NCBI RefSeq assembly: GCF_009727055.1
Contig: NC_052354.1
Location: forward strand, 1,260,086 to 1,324,085
Source of the DNA: Benincasa hispida
Lineage: Eukaryota > Streptophyta > Magnoliopsida > Cucurbitales > Cucurbitaceae
Direction: 5' to 3'
Length of the DNA: 64,000 nucleotides
The position numbers were made by a program, and so were the translations under genes. Positions 1-10,600 of this stretch are shown here, piece by piece. How positions within the stretch are numbered: the stretch's first letter is position 1; each line of letters starts with the position of its first letter. The notes beneath the pieces were generated by a model, which searched no databases, had not been told where the DNA came from, and worked only from the letters and a program-made list of their open reading frames with translations.

Positions 1-1062
1 AATGAGAAGCTGCCAGTAATTATTTCCTCTGAACTTAACGAAGACCAGGATAATGCATTGATGAGCATTCTGAGGAAACATGTGCGAGCAATTGGATGGA
101 TGCTCGCAGACATTCGAGGAATTAGCCATGCATACTGCATGCACCGAATTCGTCTCGAACAAAAAAACAAGGCAACGATTGAACATCAGCATAGACTCAA
201 CCCTGCGATGAAAGAGGTCGTTAAAAAGGAGATCATTAAGTGGTTAGATGCGGGAATTATTTATCCAATTGCAGATAGCGCGTGGGTCAGCCCCGTTCAA
301 TGCGTGCCAAAAAAGGGTGGCATGACAGTAGTTCTGAATGAAAATAATGAGCTAATACTGCAAAGAACCATCACCGGGTGGCATATTTGCATGGACTACC
401 ACAAGCTGAATGCGGCAACGAAGAAAGATCATTTCCCTCTACCGTTCATTGACCAAATGCTAGATCGTCTAGCCAGAAATGACTTCTACTGCTTTCTAGA
501 TGGGTATGTTGGGTATAACTAGATTATGATCTCTCCAGAAGATCAGAACAAGACCACATTCACCTACCCATACAGGACTTTTGCTTTTCACTGCATGTCG
601 TTTGGCCTCTGCAATGCACTGAGCACGTTCTAAAGGTGCATGATGGCCATCCTTTTAGAATATCTTAAGGACTCTGTTGAAATATTCATGGACGAATTCT
701 CTGTCTATGGGCACACCTATGAAGTTTGTTTGGACAACCTGGAGAAGATACTGAAAAGATGCGAGGAGATGAATCTCATTCTTAACTGGGAAAAATTTCA
801 TTTTATGGTGAAGGAGGGCATTGTGATAGGGCACAAGATTTCTCGAGACGAGTTGGATGTGGATAAAGCAAAAATAGAAGACATTGAAAAACTCCCACCT
901 CCAACAAGTGTAAAGGCTGTAAGGAGTTTCTTGGGGCATGCCGGATTTTACAGACGCTTTTTCAAAGACTTTTCAAAAATAGCACGACCGCTGAGTGCGT
1001 TGATGGAGGCTGACAGAAAATTTGATTTTGATGACAATTCCCTCAACGCATTTAGGATTTTA
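1..1062 (+). pseudogene. Ty3/Gypsy (Athila/Tat-like) reverse transcriptase, degenerate, open at left edge
   Basis: The frame is open from base 1 and reads as the pol polyprotein of a plant Gypsy element. A linker with the block DIRGISHAYCMHRI leads into RT blocks such as WVSPVQCVPKKGG, CMDYHKLNAATKKDHFPLPF and CFLDGYVGYN. After stops at 520-522 and 631-633 it continues with FMDEFSVYG, NLILNWEKFHFMV and SVKAVRSFLGHAGFYRRF. The RT active-site motif, normally F-M-D-D in this lineage, reads F-M-D-E at 685-696, so one catalytic aspartate is lost. These blocks match the Athila/Tat branch. Two in-frame stops and the active-site change mean it is a dead copy. Confidence 0.9.
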
Positions 1063-1702
1063 AAGGATACTGACAACCGCGCCCGTGTTAATCGCACCTG
1101 ATTGGACACTCCCTTTTTAATTAATGTGCGATGTAAGCAGGTATGCGATGGGAGCAGCTCTGGCACAAAAGAGAAAAACAATATTACATCTCATCGCATA
1201 TGTGAGTAAGACGTTGAATCTTGCTCATACTAACTACACCACCACAGAAAAAGAGCTCCTTGCGGTAATTTTTGCGTTGGAAAAATTTAAAGCATATTTG
1301 CTGGGAACAAAAGTACTAATCCACATTGATCATTCGGCGATAAAGTATTTAATGATAAAGAAGGATGCGAAGCCGAGGTTGATCAGATGGGTCCTCCTCC
1401 TCCAGGAATTTGACATAGAAATAATTGATCGAAAGGGGATGAAGAACAAGGTTGCGAATCACTTGTCCAGATTGGAAAATTTTGAGGTTGACCGCAATGA
1501 GTCAGAGGTGAGTGTAGTGTTCCCAGATGAGCAACTGTTTCATATTGAAGAATTGCCATGGTATGCTGATATAGTCAACTATCTGGTTTGCGAGCAATTT
1601 CCAGAGGATTATACTGAGAAGAGGAGGCTCAAGTACGAATGCAGATCATATTTTTGGGATGAGCCGAATATGTACAAAATGGGGGCAGACTCGATTCTAT
1701 GA
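1063..1702 (+). pseudogene. Gypsy RNase H domain and linker, degenerate
   Basis: A one-base frameshift near 1065-1075 separates this from the RT. In the shifted frame the tract TTAPVLIAPDWTLPF is followed by a stop at 1114-1116 and then the RNase H core. That core has CDVSRYAMGA (usually CDAS), TTEKELLAVIFALEKF with the catalytic Glu, and HIDHSAIKYL with an Asp. The ending VANHLSRLEN is the usual boundary with the integrase linker. It belongs to the same element as the preceding RT and the following integrase. Confidence 0.88.
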
Positions 1703-2580
1703 CTATGCATGCCAAATGCTGCTCAACAACACATATTATCACAATGTCATGACTCACCACATGGTGGGCACTTTGGAGGACAGCGCATCGCAGCTAAATT
1801 ATTACAGAGTGGATTCTACTGGCCAAGATTGTTTAAGGATGCAGCTGACTACGTGACGAAGTGTGATCGGTGCCAACGCACAGGTAACATTTCATGGAAA
1901 CATGCAATGCCTATGAACACCATCTTAGAACTTGAGTTGTTCGACGTATGGGGTATCAACTTCATGGGACTATTCCCTCCATCGAATGGTAAAAATTATA
2001 TTCTGTTAGCCATCGACTACGTATCCAAGTGGGTAGAAGCAGTGGCATTCACCGCAATCAATATAGTGGTAGTCTCTTAATTCCTAAAGAAAAATAATTT
2101 CACTCGTTTTGGCACCCCACGTGCCATAATAAGTGATGAAGGGTCTCACTTTGTCAACCATACTGTCAAGGAACTGCTGCGCAAATATAACATTCTCCAC
2201 AAAGTGACCACCGCATACCATCCGCAGACGAATGGTCAGGCCAAGGTGTCCAAGTAGGAGATCAATCTAATACTTGAGAAGGTAGTAAGGCCTTCGCGAA
2301 AGGATTGGGCAACAAAGCTCGACGATGCGTTTGGCCATACTGGACTGCATTTAAAACACCTATAGATATGTCCCCGTATGTGTTGTTATTTGGTAAGGCG
2401 TGTCATTTTTCTATGGAGCTGGAATACAAAGCACTGTGGGTGGTGAAGAAACTAAACTTTGACTTAAAGAAAGCAGGAGAAGCGAGAAAACTTCAACTGG
2501 TCGAGCTAGAGGAATGGAGGATTAACGCATAGGAGAACACAAAGATTTATAAGGAGCGCTGGCACAACAAACACATATGC
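1703..2580 (+). pseudogene. Gypsy integrase, degenerate
   Basis: The HHCC zinc finger is visible ([11 protein letters not shown] then CDRCQRTG), followed by the DDE core. First Asp: [10 protein letters not shown]. Then the block [11 protein letters not shown]. Second Asp: IISDEGSHF. Then HPQTNGQAKVSK, a stop, and the Glu. Stops lie at 2078-2080, 2254-2256 and 2530-2532, and the frame shifts near 2300. The C-terminal part (ENTKIYKERWHNKHIC) runs up to 2580, where a foreign adapter interrupts it. Confidence 0.88.
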
Positions 2581-2618
2581 CTGTCTCTTATACACATCTA
2601 GATGTGTATAAGAGACAG
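2581..2618. other. Nextera mate-pair junction adapter (Tn5 mosaic ends), assembly contamination
   Basis: The 38 bases are the 19-base Tn5 mosaic end CTGTCTCTTATACACATCT (2581-2599) followed directly by its reverse complement AGATGTGTATAAGAGACAG (2600-2618). Head-to-head mosaic ends are the circularisation junction used in Nextera mate-pair libraries. They have no place in a plant retrotransposon, so this is untrimmed library sequence. The 23 bases just before it (2558-2580) recur exactly at 2668-2690. Confidence 0.97.
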
Positions 2619-2690
2619 GTATACTACCTAACAACCTTCATAATTCTAAGTAAAAGGTCTGTAAAGTGCTGGCACAACAAACACATATGC
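2619..2690. other. Probable mis-assembled mate fragment plus 23-bp duplicate
   Basis: Bases 2619-2667 have no counterpart in the pol reading frame, and 2668-2690 repeat 2558-2580 exactly. Ignoring 2581-2690 (110 bases, not a multiple of three), the integrase C-terminal frame runs on without a break from HNKHIC into GKNLQVG. The whole block therefore behaves as an insertion made by the library or assembler and not as native sequence. Confidence 0.85.
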
Positions 2691-2939
2691 GGTAAGAACC
2701 TCCAAGTCGGGTAGAGAGTCTTATTATTCAACTCACGACTATGGCTCTTCCTTGGGAAATTAAAGTCACGTTGGTCGAGACCATTCATAATTAGAGAGGT
2801 ATTCCTGCATGGCGTAGTCGAATTATCTAATGATGACGGAACCAACATATTCAAAGTTAATGGGTAGCGAGTAAAAGCGTATCATGGAGAAGACTGGAAT
2901 CGCCAAGTCAACTTTGTGGAATTGAAAGAATCTAAATAA
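2691..2939 (+). pseudogene. Gypsy integrase C-terminal tail
   Basis: The frame resumes as GKNLQVG, a stop, then RVLLFNSRLWLFLGKLKSRW and later NGxRVKAYHGEDW. This is the usual Athila/Tat integrase tail, which normally reads VLLFNSRL...GKLKSRW...G.R.K.Y. Two internal stops are present. The terminal stop is at 2937-2939. Confidence 0.85.
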
Positions 2940-4308
2940 GAAAGAAGTAGGTGGACCCTACGCTATCAGACGATCGAAATTCATCAGGGATGCAAGTTTT
3001 GGAATCATGGAATCTTCAACTTTTCTCTACTACTCAGAATTTTCATTTCACTATATCTTTTCAGTTTTTTATCTATTCCCAAAAAAAAAAAAAAAGATTG
3101 CAATAAAAGAGTTTTTTTGTTTAATATTATTTGACTCTCTCACTATTTTTCTTGCAACGATCGAGGCGAACGATTGCGAAGGCGTTACACGAAGAAGCAA
3201 CTTATCTTATTCCGTCACTGCAATCCAAATAAGATAGATCGCCACAAAGCAGGATGCGTCAACAAACAATGCAGGCGACAGTGTAAATTTGGGGGTTGTA
3301 TTTTTCCTTCACTTTATTCCTAATTATGCACTATCGCATCGCATTTTTAACTTTGAATGTTTTATCACCGCGTCCTCTTTGATCACCGTAATCATTTCGT
3401 ATTGATAAATTTAGTAAGTCTTCGCATGATTTCTCTTTGCTAGTTATAATTTCAATGATGAAACACATGCTTCTATTCCTTCGTATATACTAGAGTCAAC
3501 TTAATTTAAGATAGTCACCTAATGAAATATTTCTAGAAGTTAATGGTCTACTAGCTTTCTTTCAAACGAACCCTTTACCATACTTCCTAAGAACATCGCA
3601 TGACTTTTTTTAATCTTTTGGCAATGAGGACATTGCCGCATTTTAAATTTGGGGGTCAGATATTGATTTTCGACCTTGCTATTCTAGAAAAAAAAAACAA
3701 AAAGAGGAAAAATTTCATAATAACTCCACTATCAACACAATGAGAAACCCATATTGATAAGAGTTAAGTCGTAAAAGGCACTTATCTGTAGTTGGATGTC
3801 CGCATGACACACGTGAGGGCAAGCCAAAACGAAAGTAAGTCGCCAGGATCAAAGCAAAAATAAATGACCGCAACTCCGCTACCAAGTAGGTATGAGTTTA
3901 GTCTGAGAAAGAGCGCCTTGCTCGTAGTTGGATGTCTGCATGACACATGCGGGGGCAAGCCAAAACGAAGGTGAGGCACTTGGATCAGCGCAAGGTCAGG
4001 GAAAAAAATAACCATGTAAAAAATATGCAAGGATAAAAATCAATTACCACCCCAGTGAAAAAGTTTTTTTTTTTTAAATAAATCATGCGTTGTCATGGAT
4101 TTAGTAAAGTCCTTTTGAAGGTCAAACTTCTGGTCCCTAGGTCTTAGAAGTATTTTAAGAAGAGACTTGATTAAGACTTAAGGAAATTTTGGTGTATGGG
4201 ATTTGAATGAAGTATCCTTGAGAAATCTAGGAAAAGAGAATTGCGGTCGAATTGCTAAAGGAAATCTGTAGCATATACTTGAGGACAAGCATTGTTTAAA
4301 TTTGGGGA
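2940..4308 (+). mobile_element. Gypsy 3' untranslated region with repeated polypurine-like motifs
   Basis: Non-coding tail of the Gypsy element between pol and LTR. The motif AAATTTGGGGG occurs at 3285-3295 and 3645-3655, and AAATTTGGGGA at 4298-4308. The last lies directly before the LTR and is the working polypurine tract. The second and third are both preceded by a GAGGACA motif, as is common in this lineage. No coding sequence is recognised here. Confidence 0.75.
3788..4020 (+). repeat. Imperfect tandem duplication, period about 136 bp
   Basis: The stretch beginning GTAGTTGGATGTCCGCATGA at 3788 recurs at 3924 with a few substitutions (GTAGTTGGATGTCTGCATGA). Both continue through GGCAAGCCAAAACGAA. 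The duplication lies within the 3' untranslated region of the Gypsy element. Confidence 0.85.
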
Positions 4309-6922
4309 TGTGATAACGGGTAGAAATGCACATTATTACAGTGCTAATTTATTAAACAATGAAGGATTGCGTTGATAAAATATGTTAGATTGCGTCCAAA
4401 AAGCATTAAGTTCATAACATTGCAGTCGCATGCATTCATCGCATAAGAACAGTTAACTTTTGTAATTTTATGTAGAATATGCGTTAATGGAGGACGGAAA
4501 GCGCGATCACAAGAAATCAATGGTCGAGCACAGCATTATCGCAAGGCTTTGCGGTAATTTGTGTTCACAAACATCTACTCAAGAAGAATTGTTGCATAGA
4601 CCTAGCGCATCTTGGTGGGCGCATCTGGGTGAAAAGCATAATTAATCACGATGGTACATAAAGTTGATGATGGTCGAATCCGAATTAAGTTGACAAGTCG
4701 CTAACAATAACAAGTACACTCGGATTTTCGGTGACAAATATTCGGCGCATCAGTCAGGGAATTAAAGTCATCTCATCTGTGCAATCATAAGAGAGAAGCC
4801 GCCTTTCACCCAGAAGCTCTATAAATACCGAGGGCATACTTCAGAAAAGGGGTTCGTTTTAGTTAGCTCAGCACGTCTTGTTCATAGTTTTCTTTTATCT
4901 TTAAGAAGGCAGAGCTAGAGAAGAGAAGAGACGCTGAAAGGTCACTCAGGGCAACTCGAGAGAGAACCGGAGGTGCAGAAAGCAAAGAGCGGGCCAACTC
5001 TTGTGAGAGCAGGCTGACTCTCGTGAGAGCGAGACTATCTTTTGAACAAGAGTACAAAAGACAGTGTAAAAGCCTGGGAAGCAAGAGATTACTACCAGAC
5101 TCTTCATTCTCTTCTTGCATTGTTATTTTGTACTTCAACTTTATATTTATACAATGAAAGTTCTTATTCTACATCTATTCACTCTCTTAGCACGCATGAG
5201 TAGCTAAACTTGTCGAATGGGTTGAGAAGAACTAAGCTAACATGACCTAGGATCATTGCTTGTGATTGTCTTGTTTTATGTTGTGCCCAATATCCCTTTA
5301 TAACTATTCGACAGGGAGTCTAAAGAAAGAACCTAAGACTTGAGAGAGCTAGGTTAGAATCTAGACTCGAGAGAGCAAGATTAGATTTACATAAACAAGA
5401 GATAGGGACTTAAAGATAAGCTCTGTTTGCCAACATGCATCGCATGCACCCTAGAGATTGGTTATGATATTATTTGGTCGCCTTATTTGTGTGTGTCATT
5501 TCGTCATCGCATAAATAACAATAGATGGTTATGTGTAGGTCCTATAGACTTATCGCACATATCGCATGCATTCTAGGATTAGAAGCCGTAGCATTCGCAT
5601 CGAGAGATGGTTTATTATTGTATGTGTGTTGCATGGTCGCATAACATGAACGCATCCTAGAAAGTGTTAGTCGAACCCTTCTCAAGCCATTCACCGCATA
5701 CTCATCGCATCTTCCGTTTTATCAATGCTTTTCGAAACTCCGCCGCATTTGATTATTCTCACTACCGCAAACAACAACACCAAACAACTATTTGAGTTAC
5801 CAGTTATCGCAAAGTTTTCTTGAAAATTACCACAGCAAACTGTTTTCCCAAATCCCTGAGTTCGACCCTGGACTTACCAAGAAACTCCATGGAGTTTATA
5901 CTTGGATTCCATTGAGAAAGCTTGATTGCTCAATACATTTCATCACCGTATTTCATCCATATTTCCACCTCATAAAATAACGCATCAGTAACAAACGCTT
6001 ATCTCTAGATTTTAATATCATTATCGTATTCATCATCATCTCTCTGTTCTTATCCATACATTCACCATCCATTTTCTTAATCATGTGTAACTAATCCCCC
6101 AGGGTAAAGGGGAAGGATTAAGCGAGTAAATTAATCTTTGTTGAAGAAATCGGCTGAGTTTAGCTAATGCGTGCTCGACGGCATCTTCACCTGTGAGAGC
6201 AGAAGTGAAGATGTTATTCCGCCTCTAGAAAGAAGGTTGGAAGAATGCATTAACTAAAGCGTGAAGTATTTCCAGAGATTGAAAAAACTTTGCATTCACC
6301 ACGTTCATCCCTGTTTCACCATAGACATATAGAAACGCAGTCGATCACTGAAAGGTGTAAGCCAAGGGAAAGCGGAACTTCAGTTGTGTCCTCAACAAGA
6401 TTGACAAACTTGCGATGTCCTTTCCCTCAACCCATTCTCTTTCAGACTCATTTCACAAGACTTGCCACCGTATTCATCAGATACCTTTTCATATCTTCAC
6501 AGCCAGTCCTCAACTTGTATAATTAATTGTTTATTCATTTACTTTATTATCGCAACCTTATTTATCACTGCAATTTATTTTATCATCGTTTTACTTTTAT
6601 TATCGCATTTTACTTTTACCACATTTTACTTATCAAATCCAATTCATTATTCTTTTTGTTTACCGGTCGCATATACCACATCAGTATCGCATTAATCACC
6701 GCAATCCCCGTGTTTGATCTCAGATCACTCTGAGAAACTTGCATTACATGAACGCATACTATGAAAGCATCAAAGCATCACCACATACATCATTTAGAAC
6801 ATAGTATCGCATATTTTTCATTGTCGCAAAGCGCATATACATATACAAATACACGTACGTCGTCAGCAACCTCACAAGTTATTTGACGACAACGCGACAA
6901 AGCATTTAATTTTTTCATTACA
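4309..6922 (+). mobile_element. Gypsy (Athila/Tat-like) LTR
   Basis: The LTR starts TGTGATAACGGG immediately after the polypurine tract and ends TTCATTACA just before a tRNA-Asp type primer-binding site, giving the expected TGT...ACA ends over about 2.6 kb. A TATA box, TATAAATA, lies at 4820-4827. The sequence is packed with the words ATCGCA and CGCAT. Left neighbour is a 3' internal end and right neighbour is a 5' internal end, so one LTR is shared by two internal regions. A related but shorter LTR lies at 13363-15376. Confidence 0.75.
4820..4827 (+). promoter_or_regulatory. TATA box of the Gypsy LTR
   Basis: TATAAATA in the context CTCTATAAATACCGAGG, inside the LTR. It fits the U3/R promoter of a plant LTR. 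The sister LTR has the same motif at 13898-13905. Confidence 0.6.
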
Positions 6923-6928
6923 AGTTTT

Positions 6929-6947
6929 TGGCACCATTGCCGGGGAC
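6929..6947 (+). other. Primer-binding site, tRNA-Asp type, mutated
   Basis: TGGCACCATTGCCGGGGAC differs from the usual plant Gypsy site TGGCGCCGTTGCCGGGGA by two G-to-A changes, both at CpG. The canonical site is complementary to the 3' end of plant tRNA-Asp. It lies six bases after the LTR end. A second copy, TGGCACCATTGCCAGGGAC, lies at 7021-7039 within an approximately 90-bp local duplication (about 6915-7060). Confidence 0.75.
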
Positions 6948-7083
6948 GAAAACTTGAATCATCACATCATCATTCAATTTTCAATCTTACAAAGCTTATC
7001 AAATATTTATTACAAGTTTTTGGCACCATTGCCAGGGACGAAAACTTGAGTCATCACATCAACATTAATTTTTCCATTATACC

Positions 7084-7490
7084 CACCCTTTGGATTCTCA
7101 TACTGAGAATACCACGGTAACCTTCTTAGTGGTGTCATACTCAACTTGCCACAGTCGAGATTCTGTAGAGGCCATTTGTGTTGTCGGGGTGTTCATGACC
7201 TAGGCAATCGCTGAGTTCGAGTTTGCAGTGTTCGTGCAGTGTAGCGGTCGTGTTGGACGAACATTCGAGTGTTGCTGTGATTGAGCATTCGTGATCAAGG
7301 AGCTTTGTGATGAGTCTACAAAAGTGTGTAGCCTTTGTCCTTGATCTTTTATATATATCATGTTGTAATTTCTATAATTAATGCATAATCGTATGTTTCT
7401 ATTGAGATTGTAATTGTAAAGTTCATATACGATTGTAATTTGGAATGATCTTTCCACTGCTCATGGAAATCCTCGTGTTCGATTTCCTTA
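7084..7490 (+). mobile_element. Copia A 5' LTR, 5'-truncated
   Basis: It aligns along its length with the last approximately 420 bases of the 3' LTR (about 17160-17582). Shared blocks include GGATTCTCATAC, GTTGTCGGGGTGTTC and CTAGGCAATCGCTGAGTTCG. It ends just before the primer-binding site. Roughly the first 1.6 kb of the LTR is missing, so the U3 promoter region is gone on this side. Confidence 0.85.
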
Positions 7491-7493
7491 AAT

Positions 7494-7506
7494 TGGTATC
7501 AGAGCC
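7494..7506 (+). other. Copia primer-binding site (tRNA-iMet)
   Basis: TGGTATCAGAGCC is the standard plant Copia primer-binding site, complementary to the 3' end of initiator tRNA-Met. It lies three bases after the LTR end. Confidence 0.92.
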
Positions 7507-10127
7507 AAGTTGTTCTGATATTCCAAATTTCAGTTTAGTTTTGAACTTCTTTTACAATCTTGGTGGGTTTATGCATTTGTGTTTAATTGTTCAATGCTTT
7601 TGTGGATGGAGTTGATGAATGTTTTTGGGTTTATTTATCTTTGTTTAAAGCTTTCTTTAATTACAAAGTGTTATTTTGTAAAGGGCCCTGTGTTTTTGGG
7701 CATAATTAACTTGAAATCGAGTCCGTAATTCAAAGGGTTTCAGTTAGTCAAGTCGTTCATGATGAAGTTTCGAAGCATGGAGATGCGGTTCTCAACGAAG
7801 AAGAAGACCAAGCATTGGTCGTATCGTATAGTCTATGGTAAACGATCGTTGAGATTTATCTAAGCGATCGTGTAGATTTTTATATAAGATCGTGTAATAT
7901 TTACTAAATGGTCGTTTAGCTAATGCTAAAAGATGGGGTAAATCGTTTACTCTATCGCGTAGCGTTCGTTGCCAGATCGCGTAGACGCTGGGGGTAGACG
8001 ATCGTAGTGGGAGCATGTGATGCTCATCGTTTAATAAAATGCGCGCGCTAAACGATCATGTAGTTAGCAAGCCTCATCACTTAGTTACTACCTACATGAA
8101 CGCGCGGTATACGATACTAAGGCGTTCGCTAAGCGATTGTATAGGCGATGTGCTTTGTCGCATCGTAGTCGTTTAGATGATTGCATAAGGTGTGCATTGC
8201 GCGGAGCACGCTAGGGGATCCCGTACCTCAGGCTTCATCACTTAGTAAAAGGTACACGATCGTGTAGTATTTGCTAAATGATCATTTAGCTCTAGAAGCG
8301 TTATTAAGCGATAGAGCGAAGTGTTTGTTTCATCGTGTATACGATCGCGGGGAGATTAGTACACGATAGTTGGAGACGCGTTGCTTCACCTGAGCGATTC
8401 AAAACCCAATTCGCCTGTTTGAATCGGAGACTCCTTGTTTTTGTAATAGTTAGCTTTAACTTTTTTGGTTTTAAGGCAGTTTTACTCAGTTCATCAACAT
8501 TTTTTTATTATACATGTGATGTATGGTGTAATATGGCAAAGTGTTTGACACATAGTTTAAAACCTACCTTGGGTTGTGCAATTATTCATGCATCATGTAT
8601 TATAAATGTTATAATCTAGCTTAAAGAAATTATGTGAAAGTATGCACATGCATCATGAAATATAAGAGTTATATTTTGCATGTAGTGAGCATTATCATTC
8701 ATCATCCTTTTACTATAAGTGTTATAGTCTAAGGGTGAATGGAAGCATGTTGTGCTAGTTTCATTGTTGTTTTGTATATGTGTTATATAAAAGAAGTAGC
8801 AATGAATGAACAATGCATTGAGCATGACACTTAGGTTGTTTATAATTGTTATGAATGCCTTGCATGTGTTAGCTTTGCATTGTGGTTTTGGTTGTTTAAT
8901 TTATAAGTGTTATAAAGGAAATTAGAACTAAAATCAATAAGAAAGAGTTGCATGGGTGAACTCAAGATTTTTTTAAAAGGGTTTTAAAATTGGGTTGAGA
9001 TAAACCTAAGTTTAAATGGTTCTAAAGAGTTTAGTAACCTAGATTAATCTTTTAAGATCGGTTTAATAGGATTAAATTGGTTGGCATAAAAGATTAAATT
9101 TGTTTTAAATCTACCTATACGGGACCTTTTGTCTAAGGCGGGTTCTGACTAAGCTGGGGTTCTTAAGTTGACGGAAACATAATACCCCTACCTGGGAACC
9201 TACCTGGAAAGATGAATTAGATAGATTTTCAACAAGCATGTGACAATTTTGGTCAAAGACTCCGTTAAAAAGTTTAATGGATGATGATCAAAAAGTTTTT
9301 TCACTATCCAAGGTAAAAGTTACTCTTGGGCAAACCTAAAAGGCACTTAGTTAATGTCCTTAGCCGTGTTTTTTACTAAGTAAGCTAAACGCTAGGTTAT
9401 AAAATACTCAGTGGGAGGAAGATATGTATCTGATATGTCTATGATTCACACTGTGAGATTCATGCTTGACCTCGTGGTGTCTTGGGAGTATCTCCCTTCG
9501 GATGGTGTTTGCATGAGTCAATATCAAGGTGGATGGAGAGAGTGTTTATAGTAAGTGGGTGAAGGGTGTATGTCAACACGTCCTATGATTTCTTTCATTG
9601 ATTCACACCTTGAGATCATTCTGTACTCCCTTGTGGCACCCTGGGAGCGTCCCCCTTCGGGTGGGTTTTGTGCAGTTGGTCAAGATCAAGGTGAACTCCA
9701 GAAATGGATAGGGTCGCTTTAGGTTTTGCCTCAGTCAGATTTTTTCCCTTTAGATTGGCTGCTTGGGGCGAATCTCTAGGGCCTAAAATGGTGGGTCACA
9801 CCTATGAGAGATTGTTAAGTAAGTTAATGATCTCTTGGCAGAATCAATGATGGCTAGTCTTTATAGGAGCAAGAGTTGTTCTGGTACTAATGATTGGTTG
9901 AGAACTTCTCAATTCAAAGGAGGGATAATTGACCTCCCTTCGGCGGATTTTGTCCTAAACCTTTGAAGTGTCATTGCGAAACTAGATGTCACACGGGGTT
10001 CATATTAGTTTTGCTAAATCCTTACTGGATGTTGTTTGTTTTACAATGGGTATTTGCTTAAAACCTCACGTAGGTTAATGTGTTTCTTTTCAGCAACTCG
10101 TTAGTATTTCCGTTTAGTGATTTTAAT
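7507..10127 (+). mobile_element. Copia A leader (non-coding)
   Basis: About 2.6 kb between primer-binding site and gag start, with no recognisable protein. 7780-8390 is rich in CGATCG and close variants. About 8580-8905 holds degenerate repeats built on CATGCATCATG and AAGTGTTATA. About 9400-9700 holds two loosely similar blocks, each with a GATTCACAC motif and a CCCTTCGG motif. I see no gene here. Confidence 0.6.
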
Positions 10128-10600
10128 ATGACCGAATACATATAGTTGAAAGAATCGTGTGAAACGTATTTCGCGGCAAACGACCTCAAATTTTTCATGG
10201 TTGAGGAGTGTCCTCAAGTCCCGACCCTTGATACATCGCAAGTGTTCGCAATGCATATGAGGTGTGGATGACAGCTAATTTATTGGCCCGACTTCGCATT
10301 TTTGCTAACATACCTGATGTTTTGGCCAAAAGGGTTGAGAACATGGTCATTGCATGCGAGATCATGGACTCATTGCAAGATATGTTTGAACGTCAGTTCT
10401 TACTTTTCGAGCATAAAGGGATAGATGACAAAACCAGTAGTGTCAGTTATTCTGACACTAATCCCACTACTCTCCAAAAGAGGAAGAAAGACAGTAAATC
10501 TGACTTATTAGTCTTGGAGACGTGTTTGGTAGAGAATGATGATTCTGCCTGGATCTTAGTTTCGGGTGCTACCAATCATGTCAATTCCTCTTACCAATGA
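10128..10600 (+). pseudogene. Copia gag fused by deletion to protease motif
   Basis: The start ATGACCGAATAC (10128) reads MTEYI, a stop, then CETYFAANDLKFFMVEECPQ, the Copia gag N-terminus. After a frameshift near 10260 it continues as WMTANLLARLRIFANIPDVL and ACEIMDSLQDMF, typical gag. It then runs directly into SAWILVSGATNHVNSS, the protease active site. Canonical Copia reads D-S-G-A-T-N-H-V; here the catalytic Asp is Val. The zinc knuckle and most of the gag-protease linker are deleted. Confidence 0.85.

Noticed and set aside
655..1181. Minus-strand open frames opposite the Gypsy RT
   Set aside because: They are antisense to a clear RT reading and resemble no protein.
3007..3237. 76-codon plus-strand frame in the Gypsy 3' region
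   Set aside because: Composition is low-complexity, it spans an A-run, and no family is recognised. It lies in the element's untranslated tail.
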